From positions 1 through 64,000 of the forward strand of contig CALKNV010000018.1 of NCBI GenBank assembly GCA_938091935.1: DNA of 64,000 bases, in the 5' to 3' direction. Of the stretch, positions 9,009 through 17,358 are shown piece by piece (the stretch's first letter is position 1; every line of letters begins with the position of its first letter). Both the position numbers and the translations under genes were made by a program. The stretch comes from an uncultured Pseudomonadales bacterium. GTDB lineage: Bacteria > Pseudomonadota > Gammaproteobacteria > Pseudomonadales > Pseudohongiellaceae. The notes under the pieces were generated by a model. It was not told the DNA's origin. It saw nothing but the letters and a program-made list of their open reading frames with translations, and searched no databases.

Positions 9009-9732
9009 ATCGTTGTTCAAAGTGATCGCTTCGGTGTAAAAACCAAAACGACTCTTCAAACAGCGCTCACGGCGCAGGAAGTAAGCCGGGAACAAACATC
9101 GAATTGCACTGTCGTTGCGGGCATGTCCGAAGCGGCTGAAAGCAAACGAGGAGGGTGGAACTCAAGGGTCTGAATCGAAAGATTTAGGTCGGCGAGGAAA
9201 GCAGGAATCGCAAGCTGCGGATTGATGCCCCGGAACTCTTGCTAACTGATGGAACGTTGTGACGAGTGCTTTTTCCATAGCATCAGGATCGCCAAAGAAT
9301 CTGTTCGGCCAACAGGCTTTGACGGGTCCCGGCCTAGGACTTTAAATCTGGGATTTATTTCTCAGAGGCACCCGGAAGCCACCGCAGACGCGCGAGCCCT
9401 CACAGGCGCGAGCCGATGCAACGGCCTATCGCTGAAGTCGCTGAAAAGTGATTTTTGGGGTACGTCAGGAAACTTGCGGGCTAGGGTTAAAAGAAGAACA
9501 CCAGTATCTTGTGCCTCACCGCTCAGATACTGACAGCTCAACTGATGATCCTGTAGAGGGGGCTCCGCTTGCGGCGTCCCTTCTCAAATTTTATATCGGC
9601 CGAAATTTCCTTCAGTTTAGCCTTTTGCACCTGCTCCACTTTTCTCCTAATAAATTCAGTTGCTTGGTTCCGCAGCGCATGTGCCCACTGTCTATTCTGA
9701 TATGGAGCGCAGGCTTACTGCGGTCCATTTTT
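9009..9732 (+). ncRNA. Candidate long structured non-coding RNA (about 0.72 kb)
   Basis: The segment between a strong promoter and an intrinsic terminator lacks a convincing ORF; the two longest frames (9249-9533 and 9448-9747) have non-protein-like composition and no ribosome site. RNA-like features include a 7-bp hairpin closed by a GAAA tetraloop (CTGAATC at 9170-9176, GATTTAG at 9181-9187), a 7-bp stem CAGTATC/GATACTG (9502-9508 and 9526-9532), and a repeated GCGCGAGCC (9390-9398 and 9406-9414). GGA occurs 10 times in 9061-9300, far more often than TCC. It does not resemble tmRNA, RNase P RNA, 6S RNA or SRP RNA as I know them. It could be a new ncRNA, or the leader of a lost gene. Confidence 0.5.
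9703..9732 (+). terminator. Intrinsic terminator of the candidate ncRNA
   Basis: Stem TGGA-g-CGCAG, loop GCTTA, CTGCG-g-TCCA, followed directly by TTTTT (9728-9732). It reads in the + direction and closes the unit that starts at about 9009. Confidence 0.6.
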
Positions 9733-9809
9733 GGGGTCAGTCAATAAACTGGCGAGGGCAATCCGAGCGGTCATGGCTGTCGGGAGGGCGTTCGCTTGCC
9801 AATCAGTGT

Positions 9810-9862
9810 CCGCCCAAACGCTTTTCCTCTGTTTTGCGACAAGGGGAAAAACGTTTGCCCGG
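9810..9862. repeat. Long imperfect inverted repeat
   Basis: Arms of 18 bases (9810-9827 and 9845-9862) match in 15 positions around a 17-base spacer. Both carry the core CAAACG/CGTTTG next to TTTTCC/GGAAAA. It lies 22 bases past the end of the acyl-CoA ligase gene and may act as its 3' hairpin, though no T-run follows. Confidence 0.4.
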
Positions 9863-9884
9863 ATGCTCGAGTCATTTTAAGGTT

Positions 9885-11531
9885 CTAGGCGGCTGGAAAC
9901 TCGTAATCTGCAAAGGTCTTACGCAGACCCAGCTTGTTCAGTTTGCCAGTCGCGGTGTGCGGGAGCTCGTCGACAAATTCCACGCCGTCAGGCACGGCCA
10001 TCTTGTGCAACTTACCGCGCAGAAATTCCAGTACTTCTTCGCTGCTGAGGCTCTTCCCTTCCTGTAGCACACAAATAAGGAGAGGGCGCTCAGTCCACTT
10101 GGGGTGGTAACGCCCGATGACAGCAGCTTCGGCAATATCCTCGTGGTTGACCGCGGCGTTCTCAATTTCAATGGAGCTGATCCACTCGCCTCCGGACTTG
10201 ATGACATCCTTGGTGCGGTCTGTAATTTGCAGAAAGCCATCGGGACTGATGGTGGCGACGTCGCCGGTATTGAACCATCCCTTTTCATCTACTGGACATT
10301 CTTCATTACCCGGCACGTCAGACAGACCGAAGTAACCCTTGGCAACCCATGGGCCTCGCACTTTAAGTGCACCGAATGCCTCGCCATCCCAGGGCAGCTC
10401 CTCATTGTTCTCATCAACAATACACATTTCGATACCAAATACGCCGCGTCCCTGAAGACACTGGAGGTCGGTCATTTGCTCATCGCTGTAATTTTCCATG
10501 CCTTTCTTGAGGCTGAATATGGTGCCGAGCGGGCTGGTCTCTGTCATGCCCCATCCCTGCACAACGGTGCAGTTATGCTGTTCCCGGAATCGCTCGACAA
10601 TTATGCGAGGACAGGCAGCGCCACCAACGCTCACGCGAGCAAGGCTTGGAATGGTCTTGTTGTTCGCGGCCAGGTAGTCCAGAAGCGCCAGCCAGATGGT
10701 TGGAACGCCAGAGCTGAAGGTGACTTCTTCGCTGGTCATCAGGTCGGTGAGAGTTTCGCCGTCTGCCATCTTGGGCCCAGGCAGAACCATTTTCATGCCA
10801 ACCATAAGCGCTGCGTAGGGAGCACCCCAGGCATTCACATGAAACATAGGGACAACCGGTAGGGTTGTTTCCATATTGGATGCAGTAGTGACATCTGGCA
10901 ATGCGCCCGAAAGGGCGTGCAGCAAGGTGGAACGATGACTGTACACAACACCCTTGGGATGCCCGGTTGTGCCAGAGGTATAGCACATGCCGCTTGCCGT
11001 GTTTTCATCGAACTGTGGCCATTCGTATTCATCGGACTGCTCTGCCAATAACTCTTCATAACACACAACATTAGGCAGCGTGGATTCTGGCATATGCGCT
11101 CGGTCAGTCATCACCACGATAGTTTCAACCTTGCTCAGGTGATCCTTCAGCGCTTCCAGCAATGGCATGACCAGCACATCTACAAACAGGATTTTGTCCT
11201 CTGCATGATTGATGATGTAGGCAACTTGTTCGGGAAACAGTTTTGGGTTGATCGTGTGACAAACCATGCCGGAACCAGAGACCCCGTAATAAAGCTCCAT
11301 ATGGCGGAAATCATTCCAGGCCAGAGTGCCTATCCTGTCTCCAAATTCAGCACCGAGGGCGGAAAGTGCATTAGCCAACTGACGACATCTTTTGGCAAAA
11401 GTCTTGTAGGTCTGTCGATGGCGCGGGCTATCGACCGTGACAGAAACCATTTCTACTTCCGGGAAATTCTTCTCCGCATGTTTCAGAATCGACGAAATCA
11501 TAAGCTGGGAATTCATCATCAGGGCTTGCAT
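9885..11531 (-). CDS. AMP-binding acyl-CoA ligase (AlkK-like)
   Basis: A 548-residue member of the acyl-adenylate ligase superfamily. The phosphate-binding loop [12 protein letters not shown], the GWGMTE motif, the hinge region [20 protein letters not shown] and the C-terminal catalytic lysine in [10 protein letters not shown] are all present. Enzymes of this subgroup activate medium- or long-chain fatty acids (AlkK type) or related acids such as methylmercaptopropionate (DmdB type) to CoA thioesters for beta-oxidation; the exact substrate cannot be read from the sequence. The start at 11529-11531 is supported by AAGGA 6-7 bases upstream. The gene stands alone on the minus strand, divergent from the aminotransferase gene. 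Confidence 0.9.
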   Translation of the reverse strand: MQALMMNSQLMISSILKHAEKNFPEVEMVSVTVDSPRHRQTYKTFAKRCRQLANALSALGAEFGDRIGTLAWNDFRHMELYYGVSGSGMVCHTINPKLFPEQVAYIINHAEDKILFVDVLVMPLLEALKDHLSKVETIVVMTDRAHMPESTLPNVVCYEELLAEQSDEYEWPQFDENTASGMCYTSGTTGHPKGVVYSHRSTLLHALSGALPDVTTASNMETTLPVVPMFHVNAWGAPYAALMVGMKMVLPGPKMADGETLTDLMTSEEVTFSSGVPTIWLALLDYLAANNKTIPSLARVSVGGAACPRIIVERFREQHNCTVVQGWGMTETSPLGTIFSLKKGMENYSDEQMTDLQCLQGRGVFGIEMCIVDENNEELPWDGEAFGALKVRGPWVAKGYFGLSDVPGNEECPVDEKGWFNTGDVATISPDGFLQITDRTKDVIKSGGEWISSIEIENAAVNHEDIAEAAVIGRYHPKWTERPLLICVLQEGKSLSSEEVLEFLRGKLHKMAVPDGVEFVDELPHTATGKLNKLGLRKTFADYEFPAA

Positions 11532-11846
11532 AGCGTTTCCTTCTCTAACATTGGGCAGTGTACTTATTAATGTGTTTACCGGTATCGCCCGAAATTATTT
11601 GGAGCGGCAACGGCAGGTAAGTGTAGCTTATACGCAGAGCTTGTCGGACACAATCAGGCTGAAACTTCAGGACTGTTTGGCACTGGCTGGGAAACTTTGC
11701 ACTCGTGCCGAATTCCCTTTAATCTGCAGGGACACTGACAAAAAGCTGCCGTGTTGCCTGGTTCTGGACAGTCGCGCCCGCATTGATCCCGTACTCTAAT
11801 TCACAGCAGATACCAATAACGATAATAATTTAACTCGAGGCTAGCC

Positions 11847-13109
11847 ATGGATAAACGTGCTTTCATCAAAAACCTGGGTGTCATGGGTGCCAGCCTCTCA
11901 GTGGGATTTACTTCGCTGCGGAAAGCCGTGGCTGCGGTAGAGCATGTGTCGCCTGCTGATCTGGCCGCCGATGAAGATTTCTGGCTCAAGGTCAGGGGCG
12001 ACTATGAGATCAAACCGGACTATATCAACCTTGAGAATGGTTATTACTGCTTTCTGCCGCAGCAGACTCTGGAGCATCTCATCGATCACATGCGCATGGT
12101 TAACCGGGAAGGTTCTTACTATATGCGCACGGTGCAGTTCCAAAACAAGAACAGAGTGGCTAATGCCGTGGCCGAGATTGTCGGTTGTAGTGCCGAGGAA
12201 GTGGCTATCACCCGCAACACCACCGAGTCCCTGGATCTCATCATTGGTGGTCTGGATTGGCAGCCAGGAGACGAGGCGGTCATGGCCGAGCAAGACTATG
12301 GCGCTATGCTTAACCACTTCAAGCTGGTGGAGAGGCGCTATGGCACCGTCAATCGCTTGGTCTCGGTGCCCAATCATCCCCGCAGCGATGAAGAACTGGT
12401 GGAACTCTACGCCTCGGCGATTACGGATAAAACTCGGCTCCTGATGATTTGTCACATGATCAACATCACTGGGCAAGTGCTGCCGGTGCGCAAGATCGTA
12501 GACATGGCTCATGCCAGAGGTGTTGAGGTCATGGTGGATGGTGCTCACGCCTATTCCCATGTGCCGTTCAGAATGAGCGACCTGAACTGCGATTACTATG
12601 GCACCAGTTTGCATAAATGGCTGAGCGCGCCACTGGGCTCAGGCATGCTGTATGTGAAGAAGGAGAAAATCGATAGGGTCTGGCCGCTGCTCGCCGAGCG
12701 CGACCTTGGAACGAATGATATGCGGCGTCTGAACCATGTTGGCACCCACCCGGTGCACACAGATTTGGCTATTCTAAACGCGATCGAGTACCAGAACACC
12801 CTGGGGCTGGAGCGCAAGGCGGCTCGCCTGCAGCACCTTCAGCACTACTGGACCAGCCAGCTCAGGGGGTTGTCTAAAGTGATTATTAATACCCCGGCAG
12901 AATTGCATCGCCATGGCGGCATCGGTAATGTGGGCATCGAAGGGTTGGAGCCAGCTGAGCTGGCTGAGCGTCTGATGAACGAGCATGGAATCTACACCGC
13001 GGCAATCAATCGGCCAGGCGTTCGCGGCGTGCGGGTGACGCCAAACGTGTACACGACCAATGGCGAACTCGATGCCCTGGTGTCTGCCATCAAGACCTTG
13101 AGCGCTTAG
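11847..13109 (+). CDS. Exported class V aminotransferase (isopenicillin-N epimerase-like)
   Basis: A 420-residue PLP-dependent fold-type I enzyme. The PLP lysine lies in SLHKWLSAPLGSG, preceded by DGAHAYSHVP with the PLP-binding Asp; TRNTTESLD forms the phosphate-binding region. The closest known groups are isopenicillin-N epimerase-like proteins and cysteine desulfurases, but the reaction is not predictable. The N-terminus MDKRAFIKNLGVMGASLSVG is a Tat-type signal with a KR rather than RR pair, so the enzyme is probably exported folded with its cofactor, which is unusual for PLP enzymes. GAGG lies 6 bases before the ATG. No partner gene is adjacent; a 317-base gap follows. Confidence 0.85.
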   Translation: MDKRAFIKNLGVMGASLSVGFTSLRKAVAAVEHVSPADLAADEDFWLKVRGDYEIKPDYINLENGYYCFLPQQTLEHLIDHMRMVNREGSYYMRTVQFQNKNRVANAVAEIVGCSAEEVAITRNTTESLDLIIGGLDWQPGDEAVMAEQDYGAMLNHFKLVERRYGTVNRLVSVPNHPRSDEELVELYASAITDKTRLLMICHMINITGQVLPVRKIVDMAHARGVEVMVDGAHAYSHVPFRMSDLNCDYYGTSLHKWLSAPLGSGMLYVKKEKIDRVWPLLAERDLGTNDMRRLNHVGTHPVHTDLAILNAIEYQNTLGLERKAARLQHLQHYWTSQLRGLSKVIINTPAELHRHGGIGNVGIEGLEPAELAERLMNEHGIYTAAINRPGVRGVRVTPNVYTTNGELDALVSAIKTLSA

Positions 13110-13426
13110 GTTGACAGGAAAAACCTCTCTCGCAAAAAAAGTGCAGGCCTAATCTTTATCGGGTGGCCTGATCGCGCCATTGTAGCTGTGGCTATAGATA
13201 CCGATTCGGGTTGTTCACAAAATTGAAAGGGTTTTGTGGTAGCTTTGAGTTGCCGGGTAAGCGTTATCACTTTGCGTTTTTCAGCGTATGCGCCGGCGTA
13301 TTTTTCGATGCAAATTCCAGGGTAAAATTAAGCGCAAAAATCAACATGAGATTTGGCTTTAGCTTCGACGAAAGCAGCCAAAGTTATCGTCTCAATATTT
13401 GAGCTTAGCCATAAAAAGTGTTCCCT
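13110..13426. other. Intergenic region upstream of pyruvate kinase
   Basis: No convincing gene is present; a 63-codon frame (13211-13402) has no homology I recognise. A weak hairpin (AGGCC/GGCCT, about 13145-13170) lacks a T-run. It probably carries the pyk promoter, but no clear -35/-10 pair stands out. Confidence 0.4.
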
Positions 13427-14881
13427 ATGCCCGATCCACAGGCTTTATCCCAGCGCAAAACCAAGATTATCGCGACAGTCGGTCCGGCATGTGATGACGT
13501 CGCTACCCTTGAGGGCATGATTCATGCGGGGCTCAATGTGGTCCGGCTGAACCTCTCCCATGGGGACTATGAGAGCCATGCCAAGCGAGTGGCGCAGGTA
13601 AGACGGGCGGCATCTAATGTGGGTGCGCACGTTGCCATCATGGTCGACACCAAGGGTATCGAGGTCAGGACCGGGCTGCTTGAAGACGGCCCACTGATCC
13701 TGGAAGCGGGTGAGACCTTCTCGCTTTTTTCTGATGATCGCACAGGTAACCTGGAAGGTGTGTCCGTTAGTTACCGGAAGCTATCCGCCGGTGTCAAAAA
13801 GGGTGACGTGATACTGCTTGATGATGGCGCGATTGAGCTTAGCGTTGCCGCAGTAAACGCGGCGGCAATCGAATGTGCGGTAGTGCATGGCGGGGTGCTT
13901 GGTGAGAGAAAGGGCGTCAATTTGCCAGGTGCCCAGCTGGCAATTAGTGCCATCAGTCCAGAGTTTCTGGAAAACCTGGAAAACGAAATCGACTTTGCGG
14001 TCGCCCAGCAGGTGGATTATATGGCGGCCTCTTTCGTGCAGTCCGGCAGCGAAATCCAGGGGATAAGAGACAGGCTGAATGAGCGCGGTAGCCAGATTCC
14101 AATCATCGCCAAAATCGAGAATCAGGTCGGCGTCGACAATGTTGAAGCTATCGTGGCGGCAGCAGACGGTATCATGGTGGCGCGAGGCGATCTCGGTGTG
14201 GAATTGCCTTTGGCGGAGGTGCCAAGTACCCAGAAAAAGCTGATTCAATGCTCGGTGACTAACGGCAAGCCTGCGGTCACGGCAACCCAAATGCTGGCCT
14301 CCATGGAGACCAACCCCAAACCCACCCGGGCGGAAGCCAGTGATGTGGCCAATGCGATTCTTGACGGCACTTCTGCAGTGATGTTGTCCGGCGAAACGGC
14401 GGTTGGACTGTATCCGGTGGCGGCCATACAAACCATGTCCGCGATTGCACTGCGGGCAGAAGCGTCTTTGCGGGAATTTGGCTTCCTGCAAACCATCAAG
14501 ATGACTGAGGCCGCCAAGATTGCCGAGGCTATCGGGCAAGCGGCAGCGCGCCTTGCCGAGCAGCTGCAGGCCGCTGCCATCATCACCTTGACGGATAGCG
14601 GATATACAGCGCGCTTGATCTCGAGACATCGGCCAGAGAGTTTAATCCTGGCTGTAACAGCATCTGACAGAGTGGCGCGCCGCCTGGCCATGAACTGGGG
14701 CGTGATTCCCTTGCTCTACGATGAGGAAACTGCAGATAGTGATGAATCGCGGACCAAATTTGGCTGCGGGCGCGCCCGCGAATTGGGCCTCCTCGAGTCA
14801 GGTGATGTAGTCGTAATTACCCACGGCGCACAGCGCGGTGCTGGCGGCACCGACCTGATACGCGTGCTGGAAATCGACTAA
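13427..14881 (+). CDS. pyk: Pyruvate kinase
   Basis: A 484-residue pyruvate kinase catalysing the last step of glycolysis, phosphoenolpyruvate plus ADP to pyruvate plus ATP. Visible motifs are KIIATVGPA, NVVRLNLSHG, the catalytic IIAKIENQVGVDN, MVARGDLGVELPL and ATQMLASM....TRAEASDVANA, followed by the C-terminal domain ending RGAGGTDLIRV. One oddity is DTKGIEVRTG, where nearly all pyruvate kinases have DTKGPEIR. The ATG at 13427 is preferred over a GTG three codons upstream (13418); neither has a good ribosome site. The gene is monocistronic with a terminator just downstream. Confidence 0.95.
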   Translation: MPDPQALSQRKTKIIATVGPACDDVATLEGMIHAGLNVVRLNLSHGDYESHAKRVAQVRRAASNVGAHVAIMVDTKGIEVRTGLLEDGPLILEAGETFSLFSDDRTGNLEGVSVSYRKLSAGVKKGDVILLDDGAIELSVAAVNAAAIECAVVHGGVLGERKGVNLPGAQLAISAISPEFLENLENEIDFAVAQQVDYMAASFVQSGSEIQGIRDRLNERGSQIPIIAKIENQVGVDNVEAIVAAADGIMVARGDLGVELPLAEVPSTQKKLIQCSVTNGKPAVTATQMLASMETNPKPTRAEASDVANAILDGTSAVMLSGETAVGLYPVAAIQTMSAIALRAEASLREFGFLQTIKMTEAAKIAEAIGQAAARLAEQLQAAAIITLTDSGYTARLISRHRPESLILAVTASDRVARRLAMNWGVIPLLYDEETADSDESRTKFGCGRARELGLLESGDVVVITHGAQRGAGGTDLIRVLEID

Positions 14882-14890
14882 CTCCGCCAG

Positions 14891-14920
14891 GCCTGATTGA
14901 AATCAAGGCTTTGTTGTTTT
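14891..14920 (+). terminator. Intrinsic terminator of pyk
   Basis: Stem GCCTGATT / AATCAAGGC with one bulged A, followed by TTTGTTGTTTT, 10 bases past the pyk stop codon. Confidence 0.5.
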
Positions 14921-15078
14921 CACAGTAGCAGAGGTTTTGCCTCTCTAATTTGGTTTGCTCTCTGGTTGTGCCGATCCAGCTTAGCTCAAATCTCTGCCAG
15001 TTCATTGTACTCAGCACCGCCGAGTCGGTGTAAACTGCGTGCTGTCCTTGGCGCCAACATTTACCGCAGGAGAAACCC

Positions 15079-16350
15079 ATGAAGAAAGATACTATCGCTA
15101 TTCACGGCGGATACGAAACCGATGCCACCACCAAGTCAGTCGCTGTGCCGATATTTCAAACCGTCGCCTATGAATTCGATGATGCCCAACATGGTGCCGA
15201 TCTTTTTAACCTGGCGGTACCTGGCAATATCTATTCACGCATAATGAATCCAACCAACGACGTGTTAGAGCAACGCGTTGCTGCCATGGAGGGAGGGCTG
15301 GCGGCGTTGGCCGTGGCATCCGGCATGGCGGCCATCAACTATGCGATCCTTACTTTGGCGAAGGCTGGCGACAACATCGTTTCCACACCGCAGCTGTATG
15401 GCGGAACTTATACGCTGTTTGCACACATGCTGCCGAGCCAGGGCATTGAGGTGCGATTCGCAGAAGACGATTCTGCAGAAGCGCTGGAAAAACTTATCGA
15501 TGACAAAACCAAGGCGGTATACTGCGAAACAATAGGTAATCCGGCTGGTAATATTATTGATCTCGAACCAGTGTGTGCGGCCGCGCACAAACACGGTGTC
15601 GCTGTGATCGTAGATAACACGGTGGCGACCCCTGCGCTGTGTAATCCAATTGAATTCGGCGCTGATATCGTGGTGCACTCCCTGACCAAGTATATTGGGG
15701 GACATGGCACCTCTATCGGTGGCGTGATTGTTGATTCGGGTAAATTTCCCTGGGCCGAGCATGCCCAGCGTTATCCCGAGCTGAATGAGCCTGAGCCTTC
15801 CTATCACGGCGTGGTATATACAGAGGCGCTGGCAGAAGCAGCTTACATAGGCCGTGCCAGAACAGTGCCACTCAGAAACACGGGTGCTGCGTTGGCGCCG
15901 CTCAATGCATTTTTGCTGCTGCAGGGCTTGGAGACATTGGGTCTGCGCATGGAGCGACACTGCGAAAATGCTATGGCTGTTGCCAAATACCTGGAAGCCC
16001 ATGACAAGGTTGAGTGGGTTAGCTTCGGTGGCTTGGAATCAGATGCCAATCATGCCCTCGCACAAAAATACTGCTGTGGCGTTCCTGCTTCGCTGCTGAC
16101 ATTCGGTATTAAAGGCGGTTTCGAAGCAGGTGTTAAGTTTTACGATGCGCTGCAGATGATTAAACGTCTGGTGAACATTGGTGATGCCAAGACTCTGGCC
16201 TGTCACCCTGCTTCAACTACCCACAGGCAATTGACCGAAGCTGAACAGCTTCAGGCTGGTGTGAAACCTGAAACCCTGCGAATCTGTGTAGGTATCGAGC
16301 ATATCGATGACATTATCGCCGATATCGAACAGGCATTGACTGCGGCATAG
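15079..16350 (+). CDS. O-acetylhomoserine sulfhydrylase-like PLP enzyme
   Basis: A 423-residue Cys/Met-metabolism PLP enzyme of the length and type of O-acetylhomoserine aminocarboxypropyltransferase (MetY), which makes homocysteine from O-acetylhomoserine and sulfide. Motifs include NPTNDVLEQRVAAMEGG near the N-terminus, the PLP lysine in VVHSLTKYIGGHG, and the C-terminal LACHPASTTHRQL and LRICVGIEHIDDI. GGAG is placed 6-8 bases upstream of the ATG. MetY is favoured over cystathionine synthase/lyase by the overall length and by the insert before TEALAEAAYIGRAR. It stands alone between pyk and an unrelated exported protein. Confidence 0.88.
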   Translation: MKKDTIAIHGGYETDATTKSVAVPIFQTVAYEFDDAQHGADLFNLAVPGNIYSRIMNPTNDVLEQRVAAMEGGLAALAVASGMAAINYAILTLAKAGDNIVSTPQLYGGTYTLFAHMLPSQGIEVRFAEDDSAEALEKLIDDKTKAVYCETIGNPAGNIIDLEPVCAAAHKHGVAVIVDNTVATPALCNPIEFGADIVVHSLTKYIGGHGTSIGGVIVDSGKFPWAEHAQRYPELNEPEPSYHGVVYTEALAEAAYIGRARTVPLRNTGAALAPLNAFLLLQGLETLGLRMERHCENAMAVAKYLEAHDKVEWVSFGGLESDANHALAQKYCCGVPASLLTFGIKGGFEAGVKFYDALQMIKRLVNIGDAKTLACHPASTTHRQLTEAEQLQAGVKPETLRICVGIEHIDDIIADIEQALTAA

Positions 16351-16476
16351 AAGCTTATGCTTGGACCCTGAGGTTAGATCTCAGGTGTGAAGCAAAAAGT
16401 TAATCCACGCTCAGTCTTAGACCGGGTGTGGATTTTCAGTAGCAACAAGACAGCCTGTACATATAAAGGATTGCGA

Positions 16477-17358
16477 ATGAAATCAGGCCGAACATTAATC
16501 AGATTGATTGGCTTTTTGGTGGTGCAGTTGCTTGCGATTGCATCGCTGTCCGCGCAGCCTGCGAGTGGACCAGAGGCCGAGGCACGTGCGGCGCTGGATA
16601 GATTTCTTATTGCATTCAATTCCGGAGACAATGAGCAGGTACGACAGCAGCTGCATTTTCCGCACGTTACCCATCGGGCCAACTCGATTTCTGTCGCGGG
16701 CCACCCCGCAGACTTTTCCGTCGCCTATGAGTCCCATCGCAGGTCAGGTTGGGCGCGTAGTCGTTGGGATAATGTTGTTACCTACCTGGTGTCGGATGAA
16801 AAGGTAAATCTGGGTGTCGACTTCTCGCGTTTAAACGCCGCCGGTGAAGTGATTGCGCGGGGCTACGTGTTTTACATATTTACCAGCAAAGAAGGCCGCT
16901 GGGCGATGCAATACCGCGCGGGTAGTCTTGGCCCGGAGAGCTACGAAGAGGCAGAGTTGGCGCAGGCACAGCGTGATGCGTTTGCGGCCGTGGAGTATTT
17001 TTTCGGTGCGTTTAACGCGAATGACCGATTTGCCTTATCCTATGTAAATCACGTCCCCCAGGCAGCTATCGTTTATGAAGATAATCGCTTTGTATTCGCC
17101 GATTCCATGAATTCGCCGTTAATTGAAACCGACTTTGATGGCCTGAGAGATAGGGAAGACTGGTCCCGCAGTGAGTATTCGGATATCGCCATTCGTGGCG
17201 CCACGCCTGATCGCGTGATATTCGAATTAACCTTTGAGCGGCTTAATAGCGCGGGTGAAGTCTATATGCGCATTCCAGCAACCTGGGTGATCGCCAGAGT
17301 CGACGGACGCTGGGGAATGCAATTTCGTTCCCTGATGACTTCTACCATTTCGAATTAG
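16477..17358 (+). CDS. Exported protein with two SnoaL/NTF2-like domains
   Basis: A 293-residue exported protein. The signal peptide MKSGRTLIRLIGFLVVQLLA ends before QPASGPEAEA. Two tandem, similar domains follow: the first starts ARAALDRFLIAFNSGD and the second AFAAVEYFFGAFNAND; each ends with a similar GRWAMQYR / GRWGMQFR strand, the signature of duplicated NTF2/SnoaL-like cone folds. No catalytic residues can be assigned. The ATG at 16477 has AAAGGA 6 bases upstream; the frame opens earlier at 16387 but without a signal sequence. The stop codon overlaps that of the convergent DUF2855 gene by four bases. Confidence 0.7.
   Translation: MKSGRTLIRLIGFLVVQLLAIASLSAQPASGPEAEARAALDRFLIAFNSGDNEQVRQQLHFPHVTHRANSISVAGHPADFSVAYESHRRSGWARSRWDNVVTYLVSDEKVNLGVDFSRLNAAGEVIARGYVFYIFTSKEGRWAMQYRAGSLGPESYEEAELAQAQRDAFAAVEYFFGAFNANDRFALSYVNHVPQAAIVYEDNRFVFADSMNSPLIETDFDGLRDREDWSRSEYSDIAIRGATPDRVIFELTFERLNSAGEVYMRIPATWVIARVDGRWGMQFRSLMTSTISN

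Noticed and set aside
9249-9747. Two 94-99 codon ORFs in the candidate ncRNA
   Set aside because: No ribosome site and unlikely residue composition; overlapping frames.
10104-10862. 252-codon ORF antisense to the acyl-CoA ligase
   Set aside because: Shadow frame of a confidently assigned gene; no family features.
11898-12614. 238-codon ORF antisense to the class V aminotransferase
   Set aside because: Shadow frame; no signals.
13781-14629. 282-codon ORF antisense to pyruvate kinase
   Set aside because: Shadow frame of pyk; His/Arg-rich composition typical of antisense reading.
15265-16002. 245-codon ORF antisense to the sulfhydrylase gene
   Set aside because: Shadow frame; no signals.
16365-16386. 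Hairpin CCTGAG/CTCAGG after the sulfhydrylase gene
   Set aside because: Six pairs and no T-run; too weak for a terminator call.
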